From the NCBI RefSeq assembly GCF_008365275.1, contig NZ_CP043504.1:2170001-2234000 (forward strand): a stretch of DNA of 64,000 nucleotides, in the 5' to 3' direction. Shown in pieces: positions 38,545 to 48,654 of the stretch (positions are counted from its first letter, which is position 1; each line of letters starts with the position of its first letter). The position numbers and the translations under genes are program-made. Below the pieces are notes generated by a model, which was not told where the DNA came from, searched no databases, and worked only from the letters and a program-made list of their open reading frames with translations. This DNA is from Protaetiibacter larvae (GTDB taxonomy: Bacteria > Actinomycetota > Actinomycetes > Actinomycetales > Microbacteriaceae).

Positions 38545-39483
38545 TTACGCCGCGGCGTCGTCCGAGTGCAGCACCACTGTAGCACCCCGGAAGTCGACGG
38601 CCAGCATCAGGCACTCCCACACCGACTCGGCGTGTTCGGCGATGAGCTCGGCCGCGCGAAGGCGCTGGGCGGGGTCGCTGCCGAGCACCAGGATGGAGGG
38701 GCCCGCCCCCGAGACGACGGCCGCGAGGCCCTCGCCGCGGAGCATCTGGATCAGGGCATCCGTCTCGGGCATGGCGCTCGCGCGGTAGCTCTGGTGCAGC
38801 TTGTCCTCGGTCGCGGCGAGCAGCAGCTCGGGGCTCTGCACGAGAGCCGCGATGAGCAGCGCCGAGCGCGAGACGTTGAAGATGGCGTCCTCGTGCGGCA
38901 CCGACTGCGGCTGCAGGCTGCGGGCGAGCGCGGTCGACATGGTGCGCTCGCGCGGCACCGCGACGAGCGGGCTCACACCCCGGTGCACGATGAGCTTCTT
39001 GAACCGCGGGCCCTCGGGGGTCATCCAGGTGATCGTGAGACCGCCGAAGAGCGCCGGCGCCACGTTGTCGGGGTGCCCCTCGAGCTCCGTCGCGAGGGCG
39101 AGCAGCTGTTCGGCGCCGAACTCGACGACGCCCTCGAGCAGCCCCTTCGCGGCCATGATGCCCGAGACGATCGCGGCGCCCGAGGAGCCCATCCCGCGGC
39201 CGTGCGGGATCGCGTTGCGCGCCAGGAGCTCGAGTCCCGGCAGTTCCTGACCGACCGAGGCGAAGGTGTGGGCGATCGAGCGCACCACGAGGTTCGTCTC
39301 GTCGGTGGGCACCTCGCCCTCGCCGACGCCGATCACCTGAACGGTCGCGCCCGGCTGTTCGCGCGCCGTGACCTGCAGTTCGTCGTAGACCGCGAGCGAC
39401 ATCCCGAGGGTGTCGAAGCCCGGCCCGAGATTGGCCGTGGTGGCGGGCACGCGCACCGTGACGGTGCGCCCGACGAGGCTCAT
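38545..39483 (-). CDS. thrB: Homoserine kinase
   Basis: The 312-residue GHMP kinase phosphorylates homoserine for threonine synthesis. The ATP-binding motif PHGRGMGSSGAAI and the N-terminal PATTANLGPGFDTLG are textbook. The ATG at 39483 overlaps the thrC stop by four bases. It ends the lysA-hom-thrC-thrB run. Confidence 0.97.
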   Translation of the reverse strand: MSLVGRTVTVRVPATTANLGPGFDTLGMSLAVYDELQVTAREQPGATVQVIGVGEGEVPTDETNLVVRSIAHTFASVGQELPGLELLARNAIPHGRGMGSSGAAIVSGIMAAKGLLEGVVEFGAEQLLALATELEGHPDNVAPALFGGLTITWMTPEGPRFKKLIVHRGVSPLVAVPRERTMSTALARSLQPQSVPHEDAIFNVSRSALLIAALVQSPELLLAATEDKLHQSYRASAMPETDALIQMLRGEGLAAVVSGAGPSILVLGSDPAQRLRAAELIAEHAESVWECLMLAVDFRGATVVLHSDDAAA

Positions 39484-40580
39484 GCAGACGCCGTCGCGTC
39501 GGCCGGACGCTTGACGAGGCCCAGAACACCCGCGATCTCGGCGGGGTCGACGGCGACGCTCGTGGGCTGCACCTCCGAGCCGTCCGCGGTGCGCAGCGCC
39601 CAGTGCGGATCCTTCAGACCGTGCCCCGTGACCGTCAGCACGACACGCGCGCCCTTCGGGATCACGCCGGCCTCGGCCCGTTCGAGGAGCCCTGCGACGC
39701 TCGCGGCGGAGGCGGGCTCGACGAAGACGCCGACCTCGCTCGAGAGGATGCGGTGCGCCTCGAGGATCTTCGCGTCGCTGATCGCACCGAAATAGCCGTC
39801 GGTCTCGTCGCGCGCGATGAGGGCGAGCTCCCACGATGCGGGGTTGCCGATGCGGATGGCGCTCGCGATCGTGTCGGGGTCGCGCACGATCTCGCCGCGC
39901 ACGAGCGGTGCGGAGCCCTCGGCCTGGAAGCCGAACATCCGCGGACGCTGCGTGGTGGCGCCGCGCTCGGCCTCCTCCTTGTAGCCCCGCGTGTACGCGG
40001 TGTAGTTGCCGGCGTTGCCGACCGGGATGAAGTGGAAGTCGGGGGCGTCGCCGAGCACCTCGACGACCTCGAAGGCGGCCGTCTTCTGGCCCTCGATGCG
40101 GTCGTTGTTGACCGAGTTCACGAGGTGCACGGGGTACTGCGCGGCGAGCTCGCGGGCGATGTCGAGGCAGTCGTCGAAGTTGCCGCGCACCTGCAGCAGC
40201 TCGGCGCCGTGCGCGATCGCCTGCGCGAGCTTGCCGAGCGCGATCTTGCCCTCCGGCACGAGCACGGCGGCGGTGATGCCGGCGTGGGTCGCGTAGGCGG
40301 CGGCCGAGGCGGAGGTGTTGCCGGTCGAGGCGCAGATGATGGCCTTCGCACCGTGCTCGACGGCCTTCGACACGGCCATCGTCATGCCGCGGTCCTTGAA
40401 GGAGCCGGTGGGGTTCATCCCCTCGAACTTGACCCAGACCTCGGCGCCGGTGCGTGCCGAGAGCGCGGCGGCGGGGATGAGCGGCGTGCCGCCTTCGCCG
40501 AGGGAGATGATGGGGGTCGCGTCCGAGACATCGAGCCGGTCGGCGTATTCGCGGAGCACTCCGCGCCACTGGTGAGCCAT
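39480..40580 (-). CDS. thrC: Threonine synthase
   Basis: The 366-residue PLP enzyme converts O-phosphohomoserine to threonine. The Schiff-base Lys is in NPTGSFKDRGM, and the phosphate-binding loop is VGNAGNY. AGGAAGA lies six bases before the ATG. It starts ten bases after hom and overlaps thrB. Confidence 0.97.
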   Translation of the reverse strand: MAHQWRGVLREYADRLDVSDATPIISLGEGGTPLIPAAALSARTGAEVWVKFEGMNPTGSFKDRGMTMAVSKAVEHGAKAIICASTGNTSASAAAYATHAGITAAVLVPEGKIALGKLAQAIAHGAELLQVRGNFDDCLDIARELAAQYPVHLVNSVNNDRIEGQKTAAFEVVEVLGDAPDFHFIPVGNAGNYTAYTRGYKEEAERGATTQRPRMFGFQAEGSAPLVRGEIVRDPDTIASAIRIGNPASWELALIARDETDGYFGAISDAKILEAHRILSSEVGVFVEPASAASVAGLLERAEAGVIPKGARVVLTVTGHGLKDPHWALRTADGSEVQPTSVAVDPAEIAGVLGLVKRPADATASA

Positions 40581-40590
40581 GACTGTCTTC

Positions 40591-41919
40591 CTATAATCCT
40601 TCGACCCGGAGCACGCTCTCGACCCGTGCGACCACGGGGCTGCCGGCGAGATCGGCGACCGTCGCGGCGAGGGCCTTCTCGGTCGCCCGGTGCGTGCCGA
40701 TCACCAGCGTAGCGCCGGCGGACTCCTCGTCTTCACCGCCGCCGACCGTCACGACGCTCTGCTGCACGGCCTCCACGGAGACGCCGTGCTCGCTGAACAG
40801 GGTCGCGATCTGCGCGAGCACCCCGGGGCGGTCGAGCACCGAGAGGGTGATCTGGTAGCGGGTCGAGACGGAGCTGATCGGCAGGATCGGCAGGTCGGCG
40901 TGGGTCGACTCCGCGACCCCCGGCCCGCCGACGACATGGCGGCGCGCCGCCGAGACGAGGTCGCCGAGCACGGCCGACGCGGTCTGGCGCCCACCCGCAC
41001 CCGCGCCGTAGAACATGAGGCTGCCTGCCGCCTCCGCCTCGACGAACACGGCGTTGTTGGCGCCGTGCACGGCCGCGAGCGGGTGACCGGCCGGGATGAG
41101 CGCGGGATGCACGCGGGCGCTCACCCCGTCGCGTCCCGTCTCGGGGTCGACGAGGCGCTCGCACACCGCGAGGAGCTTGACCACGAACCCCGAGCGCTGC
41201 GCCGCGACGACCTGGTCGCGGGTGACGGTGCGGATGCCCTCGCGGTGAACGCCGTCGACGGCGACGGTGGTGTGGAAGGCGAGGCTCGCGAGGATCGCGG
41301 CCTTCTGCGCCGCGTCGAAGCCGTCGATGTCGGCGGTCGGATCGGCCTCGGCGTAGCCGAGCTCGGTGGCGGCGGCGAGCGCCTGCTCGAGGGTGTCGCC
41401 GTCGCGGTCCATCCGGTCGAGGATGTAGTTCGTCGTGCCGTTGACGATGCCGAGGATGCGGTGCACGCGGTCGCCCGCGAGGCTGTCGCGGAGCGGGCGG
41501 ATGATGGGGATCGCGCCCCCGACGGCCGCCTCGTAGTACAGCTGCGCACCGACCTGCTCGGCGATCGCGAACAGCTCGGGGCCGTGGGTGGCCAGCAGGG
41601 CCTTGTTGGCCGTGATGACGTCGGCGCCCGAGGTGAGGGCCAGCTCGAGGTATTCGCGGGCCGGCTCGATGCCGCCCATGACCTCGATGACGATGTCGGC
41701 TCCCAGGATGAGCGAGCGCGCGTCGGTCGCGAGCAGTTCGCGCGGGATCTCGGCGGTGCGCGGAGCGTCGAGGTCGCGCACGGCGATGCCGACCACCTCG
41801 AGCCCGGCGCCGACCCGGTTGGCGAGCTCTTCGCCGTGCTCCAGGAGGAGGGAGGCCACCTGGGCGCCGACGGATCCGGCGCCGAGGATGGCGATCTTGA
41901 GGTTGCGGTATTCGATCAC
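40591..41919 (-). CDS. hom: Homoserine dehydrogenase
   Basis: The 442-residue protein reduces aspartate semialdehyde to homoserine. It has an N-terminal Rossmann motif (ILGAGSVGAQVA), the catalytic-domain motifs VNGTTNYIL and GYAEADPTADIDG, and a C-terminal ACT domain (about 350-442, starting near QITLSVLDRPGVLAQ) that normally senses threonine. The GTG start at 41919 overlaps the lysA stop (GTGA). Confidence 0.97.
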   Translation of the reverse strand: MIEYRNLKIAILGAGSVGAQVASLLLEHGEELANRVGAGLEVVGIAVRDLDAPRTAEIPRELLATDARSLILGADIVIEVMGGIEPAREYLELALTSGADVITANKALLATHGPELFAIAEQVGAQLYYEAAVGGAIPIIRPLRDSLAGDRVHRILGIVNGTTNYILDRMDRDGDTLEQALAAATELGYAEADPTADIDGFDAAQKAAILASLAFHTTVAVDGVHREGIRTVTRDQVVAAQRSGFVVKLLAVCERLVDPETGRDGVSARVHPALIPAGHPLAAVHGANNAVFVEAEAAGSLMFYGAGAGGRQTASAVLGDLVSAARRHVVGGPGVAESTHADLPILPISSVSTRYQITLSVLDRPGVLAQIATLFSEHGVSVEAVQQSVVTVGGGEDEESAGATLVIGTHRATEKALAATVADLAGSPVVARVESVLRVEGL

Positions 41920-43355
41920 TGGGGTTCCATCGTGGGTGGGTGGGCGCGGAAGTCGAGATCCTCCGCACCGCTGCTCACGCCGGTGTCCCGGCGGAGCAGG
42001 TCGTATTCGGTTTCGCGACGGATCAGCACCCGGCTGCGTCCCTCGCGCACGGCCACCACGGCCGGGCGGCCGAGGTAGTTGTAGTTGCTCGCGAGCGACC
42101 AGCAGTAGGCGCCCGTCGCGGGCACGGCCAGCAGGTCGCCGGGGCTCACGTCGCCCGGCAGGTAGTCGTGCTGCACGACGATGTCGCCCGACTCGCAGTG
42201 CTTGCCGGCGACCCGCACGAGCGCCGGATCGGCGTCCGAGACGCGATTGGCGATCCGCACCGAGTACTCCGCCTTGTAGAGCGCGGTGCGCAGGTTGTCG
42301 CTCATGCCGCCGTCGACGCTCACGTAGCGGCGCACCGCGCGCTCGTCGACCGAGACGTCCTTGACCGTGCCGACCTCGTAGAGGGTGGCGCCCGCCGTGC
42401 CGATGATCGCGCGACCCGGCTCGATGGCGACGACCGGGACGGGGATGCCGAGGCGCGCGCACTCCGCGGCGACGACCTCCGCGAAGTCGGCGGCGATCCG
42501 CGCGATCGGGGTGACCTCGTCGGCGCTCGTGTAGGCGATGCCGAACCCGCCGCCGAGGTTGAGCTCCGGAACCTCGCCGCCCGCGAGCAGCTCGGCGTGC
42601 AGGGCGAGGAGCCGCCTCGCGGCCTCGACGAAGCCGGCGGACTCGAAGATCTGCGAACCGATGTGGGAGTGCAGCCCCAGGAAGCGCAGGCTGTCGTGGG
42701 AGCGGATGGCGGCCACCGCCGCCGCGGCGTCGGCGAGCGGGATGCCGAACTTCTGGTCCTCGCGCGCGGTCGCGAGGTATTCGTGCGTGGAGGCGTGCAC
42801 CCCGCTGTTGATGCGCAGCCGCACGTTCTGCACGCGGCCGTGACGGTGCGCGGCCTGCGCGACACGCTCGATCTCGACGACGCTGTCGAGAACGATCGCG
42901 CCCACCCCGATCTCGACCGCATGGTCGATCTCCGAGAGGCTCTTGTTGTTGCCGTGGAAGCCCAGGCGGGCGGGATCGACGTCGGCGGCGAGCGCCACCG
43001 CGAGCTCGCCGCCGCTGCACACGTCGATGTTGAGCCCGGCCTCGATCATCCAGCGCGCGACCTCGGTCGAGAGGAACGCCTTGCCCGCGTAGTACACGGT
43101 CGTGCGTCCGCCGACCGCGGCGAAGGCGGCCGCGAAGGCGTCGCGGAGCTCGGCGGCGCGCTCGCGGGCGTCGAGCTCGTCGATGACGTAGAGGGGGGTG
43201 CCGTATGCGGCGTGCAATGCGGGGGCGCTGATCCCGCCGATCCGCAGCGCACCGGACGGGGCGCGGTCGGCGTTGCGCGACCAGACCGCGGGCGCGAGCG
43301 CGTTCGCGTCCTCCGGGTGGGCGAGCCACCCGGGAGCCAGCGGATTCACGGTCAC
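41916..43355 (-). CDS. lysA: Diaminopimelate decarboxylase
   Basis: The 479-residue fold-III PLP enzyme makes lysine from meso-diaminopimelate. The PLP Lys is in VYYAGKAFLS, with HSHIGSQ, EPGRAI and CESGD motifs. The GTG at 43355 has GTGAGG eight bases upstream. As first gene of the lysA-hom-thrC-thrB unit it links lysine and threonine branches. Confidence 0.97.
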   Translation of the reverse strand: MTVNPLAPGWLAHPEDANALAPAVWSRNADRAPSGALRIGGISAPALHAAYGTPLYVIDELDARERAAELRDAFAAAFAAVGGRTTVYYAGKAFLSTEVARWMIEAGLNIDVCSGGELAVALAADVDPARLGFHGNNKSLSEIDHAVEIGVGAIVLDSVVEIERVAQAAHRHGRVQNVRLRINSGVHASTHEYLATAREDQKFGIPLADAAAAVAAIRSHDSLRFLGLHSHIGSQIFESAGFVEAARRLLALHAELLAGGEVPELNLGGGFGIAYTSADEVTPIARIAADFAEVVAAECARLGIPVPVVAIEPGRAIIGTAGATLYEVGTVKDVSVDERAVRRYVSVDGGMSDNLRTALYKAEYSVRIANRVSDADPALVRVAGKHCESGDIVVQHDYLPGDVSPGDLLAVPATGAYCWSLASNYNYLGRPAVVAVREGRSRVLIRRETEYDLLRRDTGVSSGAEDLDFRAHPPTMEPQ

Positions 43356-43401
43356 GATTACCTCACGGAGTCGTCGGAACGAAGAGAGTGAGGCGAGCGG
43401 A

Positions 43402-43425
43402 CCCGGCTTGGTCCCTGAAGCCGGG
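43402..43425 (-). terminator. Hairpin between the LmeA-like gene and lysA
   Basis: CCCGGCTT and AAGCCGGG form a perfect 8-bp stem with an 8-base loop, in the 101-bp gap between the LmeA-like stop and the lysA start. There is no clear U-run, so it may be a terminator, an attenuator or a leader structure for lysA. Confidence 0.45.
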
Positions 43426-43456
43426 AGTCATTCTATCGGGAGGCCCGCGCCGCCGA

Positions 43457-44245
43457 TCACGCGGGGCAATCGCCCTTGACGGTGAGCTCCGGGCCGCCGA
43501 GGGCGACCCCCGCGGCGGCGAGGCCGAGGTGGAGCTCGCCCTGCGCGATCTCGGCGCGCGTGAGCAGGAAGACCGCCGGAAGCTGGTCGGCGATGCACAC
43601 GGTGCGCTGCTGCAGGATCGGGCCGGCGATCCCTCCCCACAGCGGGTCGGCGGCGAGCTCGGCGGCCGTGACGGTGCGCTCGCCGATCCGCACGCTCGTC
43701 GGCGCGAAGCCGAGCGCACCGTCGACGGCGGCCGGTGTCAGTCCGATGCCGAGCGGGAACGATTGCCCGAGCAGCGAGATGCTCCCCGAGGCGAGCAGCT
43801 CCGACCCCTCGATCGACACCTCGTCGATCGGGACGCCGCTCAGCTGATCGGCGATCCCCGAGAGGCCCGCGCTCGCGATCCGGTAGTCGATCGCGAGCGC
43901 ACGGGTCGGGCTCGCCGGGTCGAGCGGCACCCCCTGGGCGGCGACGGCGAGATCCCCCGTGAGCGGGCCGAGCGCGAGGTCGTCCACCCGGATGTCGACC
44001 TGGTCGACGCTGCCGGCGAGTGCCTGCAGCAGCACCGAGCCCGCGCCGAGCTGCACCTCGACGGCATCCTCGTCGGGCACCTCGAGCGCCTCGGCGATAC
44101 GCGCGGCCACGAGACCCTCCGCCCAGCCGCGCACGAGGAAGTCGGCGGCGACCGCCCCCGCCCCGAGCAGCACGACGACGCCGAGCACGACCCACGGCCA
44201 CACCCGTCGTCTGCGGCGGACGAGCTCGGGCGTGGCGAGGTTCAC
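43457..44245 (-). CDS. DUF2993 / LmeA-like membrane-anchored protein
   Basis: The 262-residue protein has a basic N-terminus, one membrane helix (about residues 15-37) and an external domain with alternating beta-like segments resembling DUF2993 (LmeA) proteins, which bind lipids and act in lipoglycan assembly in mycobacteria. Two Cys near the C-terminus (RTVCIADQL and the final GDCPA) could pair. The start is GTG at 44245, 13 bases after argS. The family call is from overall pattern and is moderately sure. Confidence 0.65.
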   Translation of the reverse strand: MNLATPELVRRRRRVWPWVVLGVVVLLGAGAVAADFLVRGWAEGLVAARIAEALEVPDEDAVEVQLGAGSVLLQALAGSVDQVDIRVDDLALGPLTGDLAVAAQGVPLDPASPTRALAIDYRIASAGLSGIADQLSGVPIDEVSIEGSELLASGSISLLGQSFPLGIGLTPAAVDGALGFAPTSVRIGERTVTAAELAADPLWGGIAGPILQQRTVCIADQLPAVFLLTRAEIAQGELHLGLAAAGVALGGPELTVKGDCPA

Positions 44246-44258
44246 GCGGTGCCCGCGA

Positions 44259-45920
44259 TCACATCCGCTCGGGGGCCGAGACCCCGAGCACCGTCAGGCC
44301 GTTGCGCAGCACCTGGCCCGTGGCGTCGTTGAGGGTGAGCCGCGCGCGGTGCACCTCCTCGACCGGGTCGTCGCCCTGCGGGATCACCCGGCAGGCCCCG
44401 TACCAGCGGTGGTAGGAACCCGCGAGGTCCTCGAGATAGCGCGCGATGCGGTGCGGTTCGCGCAGCTCGACCGCCTGCAGCGTGATGCGCGGATACTCGG
44501 CGAGGGCGCCGAGCAGTTCGCTCTCGGTCTCGTGGACGAGCAGCGAGGGGTCGAAGCTCGAACGGTCGACGCCGGCGCTCGCCGCGTTGCGCGCGACGGC
44601 CCGCGTGCGCGACTGCGCGTACTGCACGTAGAACACCGGGTTGTCGTTGGTGCGCTTGGTGAGCAGGTCGAGATCGATGTCGACCTGCGAGTCGATCGAG
44701 CTGCGCACGAGCGCGTAGCGGGCGGCATCCACGCCGACCGCGCCGACCAGGTCCTCCATCGTGACGACCGTTCCGGCGCGCTTCGACATCCGCACCGGCT
44801 CGCCGCCCTGCACGAGGTTGACGAGCTGGCCGATGAGGATCTCGAGGTTGACGTAGGGCACGTCGCCGAACGCCGCCGTCATCGCCATGAGGCGCTGCAC
44901 GTAGCCGTGGTGGTCGGCGCCGAGCATGATGATGCAACGGTCGAAGCCGCGCTCGCGCTTGTCGAGGTAGTAGGCGAGGTCGCCCGAGATGTACGCCGGT
45001 TCCCCGTCGGATTTGATGACGACGCGGTCCTTGTCGTCGCCGAACTCGGTGGTGGCGAGCCAGGTGGCGCCGTCGGCCTCGTAGATGTGCCCGAGGCTGC
45101 GCAGCCGCTCGACCGCCCGACCCACGGCACCGGACTCGTGCAGCTCGTTCTCGTGGAAGTACACGTCGAAGTCGACGCCGAACTCGTGCAGGCTCGCCTT
45201 GATCTCGCCGAACATCTGCGCGACGCCCAGCTCGCGGAACACCTCCTGCTGCTCGTCGCGCGGCAGGGCATCCAGGTCGCCCGGGTAGTCGCTCTCGACG
45301 CGGGCCGCGATGTCGGCGATGTAGCTGCCGCCGTAGCCGTCCTCGGGGGCGGGTTCGCCGCGGTGCGCCGCGACGAGGCTGCGCGCGAAGCGGTCGATCT
45401 GGGCGCCGTGGTCGTTGAAGTAGTACTCGCGGGTGACGTCGCCGCCCTGCAGCTCGAACAGTCGCGCGAGGCTGTCGCCGACCGCCGCCCAGCGGGTGCC
45501 CCCGATGTGGATCGGTCCCGTCGGGTTGGCCGAGACGAACTCGAGGTTGATGCGCACACCGGCATACAGCTCGCCTCGCCCGTAGGCCTCGCCCGCCTCG
45601 AGGATGCGCTGCGCGAGCACCCCTGCGGCCGCGGCGTCGAGGGTGATGTTGAGGAAGCCGGGGCCCGCCACCTCGGCGGCGGCGATGCCGTCGACCTCGA
45701 CGAGCGCGGCTGCCAGCTCTTCGGCGAACTCGCGCGGCGAGGTGCCGATCCGCTTGCCGAGCTTGAGGGCCGCGTTGGAGGCCCAGTCGCCGTGCTCGCG
45801 GTTGCGCGGGCGCTCGAGGGTGACGTCCTCGGGGGTGATCTCCTCCGGGCCGACGCCGCGCGCGGCGGCCGCCCGGCGCACGTGGTCGAGCAGGATGGCG
45901 GCGAGTTCGGCGGGATTCAC
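44259..45920 (-). CDS. argS: Arginyl-tRNA synthetase
   Basis: The 553-residue class I synthetase has an N-terminal Add-1 domain, [11 protein letters not shown] (the HIGH motif with Gly at the last position), a KMSK-like RMSKRAG, and the C-terminal DALR anticodon-binding domain. It charges tRNA-Arg; a tRNA-Arg(CCG) lies 1.5 kb away. The GTG at 45920 is preferred because the conserved N-terminus begins there and a -10-like TAGGAT lies eight bases upstream. Confidence 0.97.
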   Translation of the reverse strand: MNPAELAAILLDHVRRAAAARGVGPEEITPEDVTLERPRNREHGDWASNAALKLGKRIGTSPREFAEELAAALVEVDGIAAAEVAGPGFLNITLDAAAAGVLAQRILEAGEAYGRGELYAGVRINLEFVSANPTGPIHIGGTRWAAVGDSLARLFELQGGDVTREYYFNDHGAQIDRFARSLVAAHRGEPAPEDGYGGSYIADIAARVESDYPGDLDALPRDEQQEVFRELGVAQMFGEIKASLHEFGVDFDVYFHENELHESGAVGRAVERLRSLGHIYEADGATWLATTEFGDDKDRVVIKSDGEPAYISGDLAYYLDKRERGFDRCIIMLGADHHGYVQRLMAMTAAFGDVPYVNLEILIGQLVNLVQGGEPVRMSKRAGTVVTMEDLVGAVGVDAARYALVRSSIDSQVDIDLDLLTKRTNDNPVFYVQYAQSRTRAVARNAASAGVDRSSFDPSLLVHETESELLGALAEYPRITLQAVELREPHRIARYLEDLAGSYHRWYGACRVIPQGDDPVEEVHRARLTLNDATGQVLRNGLTVLGVSAPERM

Positions 45921-45928
45921 GAGGTTCG

Positions 45929-45934
45929 ATCCTA
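45929..45934 (-). promoter_or_regulatory. Candidate -10 (near-leaderless) for argS
   Basis: TAGGAT on the minus strand fits TANNNT and ends eight bases before the GTG at 45920. The same bases could be read as a weak Shine-Dalgarno, so the call is tentative. Confidence 0.35.
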
Positions 45935-45985
45935 TCCGAGCCCGTCGCGCCGGGTTTCGGATGACGACCGGGTGACAATGGATCC

Positions 45986-46576
45986 ATGCCGCGCCGCTCC
46001 CCCGCTCTCGTGCTGTCCGCATCCGTGGTCCTGGGGATCGCGGTGCTGTTGAGCGGCTGCCGTGCACCGGAGCCCGCGCCGTCGAGCTCCGCCCCCGCCC
46101 CGGGTGACACCCCGAGCGCCTCCCCCGAGGCGAGCCCGAGCGCGACGCCCACGCCGAGCGCGACCCCGGTCGATGTCGCGTGCGATGCCCTCATCCCGGC
46201 GCAGGCGATGTACGACTTCAACCCCAACTTCAGCCTCATCGACGGATGGAGCCCGGATGCGGGTTCCGCGGCGGCGGACGCCGTCGCAGCGGAGGGGGTC
46301 GCCTGCCGCTGGCAGAACAACACGAGCTCCGACGTGATCGACCTCTCGGTGGCGCAGCTCGACAGCGCATCCCTCGAGGCGAAGGCCAACGAGGCGTACG
46401 CCTCGAGCACGATGGTGCCGACCTACGGCGACGAGGCCTACTTCGCGGTGGCCGGGGGCGTGGGCGAGGCGATCGTGTTCGCGGGCGCTTACTGGGTGGT
46501 GATCCGCTCCCCCTACTTCCAGGAGCCCGGTGACGCCTCGCCGCTCGTGGAGGCCGTGCTCGCCGCCCTGCCGTGA
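45986..46576 (+). CDS. Secreted lipoprotein, function unknown
   Basis: The 196-residue protein has a lipoprotein signal peptide (basic start, hydrophobic core, lipobox LLSGC with Cys25), a Pro/Ser/Ala/Thr-rich linker (about 26-62) and a compact domain with two Cys (VACDAL and GVACRW) that probably form a disulfide. The domain resembles small DUF3558-like actinobacterial lipoproteins, but I am not certain. It is a single gene divergent from argS. Confidence 0.8.
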   Translation: MPRRSPALVLSASVVLGIAVLLSGCRAPEPAPSSSAPAPGDTPSASPEASPSATPTPSATPVDVACDALIPAQAMYDFNPNFSLIDGWSPDAGSAAADAVAAEGVACRWQNNTSSDVIDLSVAQLDSASLEAKANEAYASSTMVPTYGDEAYFAVAGGVGEAIVFAGAYWVVIRSPYFQEPGDASPLVEAVLAALP

Positions 46577-46589
46577 GGCGCGACGGAGG

Positions 46590-47390
46590 TCAGCTGAGCT
46601 CGACGAGCGCGTCGGGGTCGTCGGTGAAGGTCTCGTCGGCGTTCGCGGCGACCGCCATCGACAGCAGGGTCACATCGGCGAGGGTGTTGGTCTCGAAGGC
46701 AGTATCGGTGGCGTCGCGTCCGGTCGCGATGCGCACCATCGCCGCGCGCGGGGCGAGCCGGGTCGAGTCCACCGCCACCCAGCGCCCCTCGACGAGGGCC
46801 TCGACGACGGCGTGCAGATCCATGGGCTCGAGCTGCGGCGCGTAGACCGAGACGAGCCGCGCAGGCACGTCGAGCGCCCGCAGCAGCGCCGCGGTGAGGT
46901 GGGCGTAGTCGCGGCACACCCCGGCCCCCAGCTCGAGGGTCTCGACCGCACCGCCGGTCGGCGAGGTCGCCTCCGCCCGGTAGTCGAGGCGGTCGTGCAC
47001 CCAGTCCGCCACCGCGCGCACCAGGGCGGCGCCATCCCTGCCGGGGAAGGTGTCGCGCGCGAACGAGGTGAGGACGTCGGACTGCACATACCGGCTCGGC
47101 CGGAGGTAGACGATCGCATCGACGGGCTCGACCGCGACGGGTGCCGCCCGGCCGACCACCGTCGCCGCGTAGTCGAGCTGCAAAATGCCGGGGACTGTCT
47201 CGAACAGCGCGAGCCGCGTGCCGTGACCGTCCGAGGCGGGGCGCGTCTCGACGGGATCGCCGTCGATCGTCACCCGCAGCGACTCGACGGAGACCGGAAT
47301 CCCCTCCGCGGGGGCGAGCGCGAGCACGAACGCGGTGGGATCCGAAACCTCGAAGGTGAGGCTCGACCGCACCTCGCGACGCAGACTCAC
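46590..47390 (-). CDS. Transglutaminase-like cysteine protease-fold protein
   Basis: The 266-residue soluble protein has a bacterial transglutaminase N-terminal beta domain and a C-terminal transglutaminase-like core with a complete triad: Cys159 in [11 protein letters not shown], His193 in DLHAVVEAL and Asp208 in WVAVDST. It contrasts with the 1801-4107 protein, which lost Cys and His. There is no signal peptide, so action is cytoplasmic. The GTG at 47390 is the likely start. Confidence 0.88.
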   Translation of the reverse strand: MSLRREVRSSLTFEVSDPTAFVLALAPAEGIPVSVESLRVTIDGDPVETRPASDGHGTRLALFETVPGILQLDYAATVVGRAAPVAVEPVDAIVYLRPSRYVQSDVLTSFARDTFPGRDGAALVRAVADWVHDRLDYRAEATSPTGGAVETLELGAGVCRDYAHLTAALLRALDVPARLVSVYAPQLEPMDLHAVVEALVEGRWVAVDSTRLAPRAAMVRIATGRDATDTAFETNTLADVTLLSMAVAANADETFTDDPDALVELS

Positions 47391-47447
47391 CGGCGTCGAC
47401 CGGGCGCGGGGGCGGTGAGATCCATGCTGCTAACCTAGGTCAGTCCC

Positions 47448-47523
47448 GCCCTCGTAGCTCAGTGGATAGAGCGCTTCCCTCCGGAGGAAGAAGTCGCACG
47501 TTCGAATCGTGTCGAGGGCACCA
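47448..47523 (+). tRNA. tRNA-Arg (CCG anticodon)
   Basis: The 76-base cloverleaf has a 7-bp acceptor stem (GCCCTCG with CGAGGGC), D arm GCTC-AGTGGATA-GAGC, anticodon stem CTTCC/GGAAG with loop CTCCGGA (anticodon CCG, reading CGG), variable loop AAGTC, and T arm with TTCGAAT. The CCA end is encoded. TAACCT at 47431-47436 is a plausible -10. Confidence 0.97.
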
Positions 47524-47534
47524 CACTGGATGCC

Positions 47535-48641
47535 ATGCGCATCGTCGTCGCCCCCGACTCGTTCACGGGGTCGATCTCGGCCCTCGACGCGGCGCGCGCG
47601 ATCTCGGAGGGCTGGCGCGCGGTGCGTCCCGACGACGAGGTGATCCTGCTGCCTCAGGCGGACGGCGGTGTCGGCACGCTCGAGGTCGTCTCCGCCGCGG
47701 TTCCGGATGCGGTGCCGCACGATGCGGGGCCGGTGGCGGGCGCCGACGGCCGACCGAACCCCGGACGCTGGCTCGAGCTGCCCGACGGGCGCGCCCTCGT
47801 GGAGCTCGCGGAAGGCGTGGGCCTGCCGCTCATGGCACGCCCCGACCCGCTCGGCGCCTCGACGCGCGGCCTCGGCGAACTGCTGGGGCGGGTGATGGAC
47901 GCGGGTGCGACGCACCTCGTCGTCGGGCTCGGAGGATCCGGCTCGACCGACGGCGGCACGGGCGCCCTCGCGGCGCTCGGGGCGCGGTTCCTCGATGCGG
48001 AGGGCCGCGAGTTGCCCGACGGAGGCGCGGCGCTCGGGCGACTCTCCCGGATCGACGCCACCGGCCTGCGCACTCCCCCGGCCGTGCTCGAGCTGTGGTG
48101 CGACGTCGAGGCGCCGCTCACCGGGCCGCGCGGGGCGGCAGCCGTGTTCGGCCCGCAGAAGGGCGCGACGCCCGACGACATCGCGCTGCTCGATGCCGGG
48201 CTCCGCCGCCTCGCCGCCGTGCTCGGCGGGGATGCGCACGAGCCAGGCGCGGGCGCCGCGGGCGGCACCGCCTATGGACTGCGGACGGCGTGGGGCGCGC
48301 GGCTCGCCTCCGGTTCCCGCGCGATCGCCGCTCTCACGGGACTCGATGCGGCGATCGTCGACGCCGAGCTGGTGATCACCGGCGAGGGCCGGGTCGACGC
48401 GAGCTCGCTGAGCGGCAAGGTCGTGGGCGCCGTGGTGCGCGACGCGGATGCGGCGGGCGTTCCCGTCGCACTCGTCGCGGGATCCGTGGATCCTGCCGTC
48501 GGGGGGTCTCGGGCCGCCCTCGCGCTCGTCGATCTCGCCGGATCGCGCGCCGCCGCGCTGGCGGATCCCGCCCGCTGGCTCGCCGCCGCGGGCCGCGAGC
48601 TCGCCCAACGAAATCGCGCGAGTGTTCGTCTCAACAGGTAG
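47535..48641 (+). CDS. Glycerate kinase
   Basis: The 368-residue protein belongs to glycerate kinase type I (GlxK/GarK): N-terminal VVAPDSFTGSISA, LPQADGGVGTLE, GLGGSGSTDGGTGAL, FGPQKGAT and the C-terminal ITGEGRVDASSLSGK. It phosphorylates D-glycerate. It begins 12 bases after the tRNA and has no obvious partner genes. Confidence 0.95.
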   Translation: MRIVVAPDSFTGSISALDAARAISEGWRAVRPDDEVILLPQADGGVGTLEVVSAAVPDAVPHDAGPVAGADGRPNPGRWLELPDGRALVELAEGVGLPLMARPDPLGASTRGLGELLGRVMDAGATHLVVGLGGSGSTDGGTGALAALGARFLDAEGRELPDGGAALGRLSRIDATGLRTPPAVLELWCDVEAPLTGPRGAAAVFGPQKGATPDDIALLDAGLRRLAAVLGGDAHEPGAGAAGGTAYGLRTAWGARLASGSRAIAALTGLDAAIVDAELVITGEGRVDASSLSGKVVGAVVRDADAAGVPVALVAGSVDPAVGGSRAALALVDLAGSRAAALADPARWLAAAGRELAQRNRASVRLNR

Positions 48642-48654
48642 AGGGGAGGATGCC

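Noticed and set aside
38545-43329. N-terminal extensions of about 360-470 residues on thrB and hom
   Set aside because: The extra residues are read through neighbouring genes in a wrong frame; starts at 39483 and 41919 give four-base overlaps with thrC and lysA.
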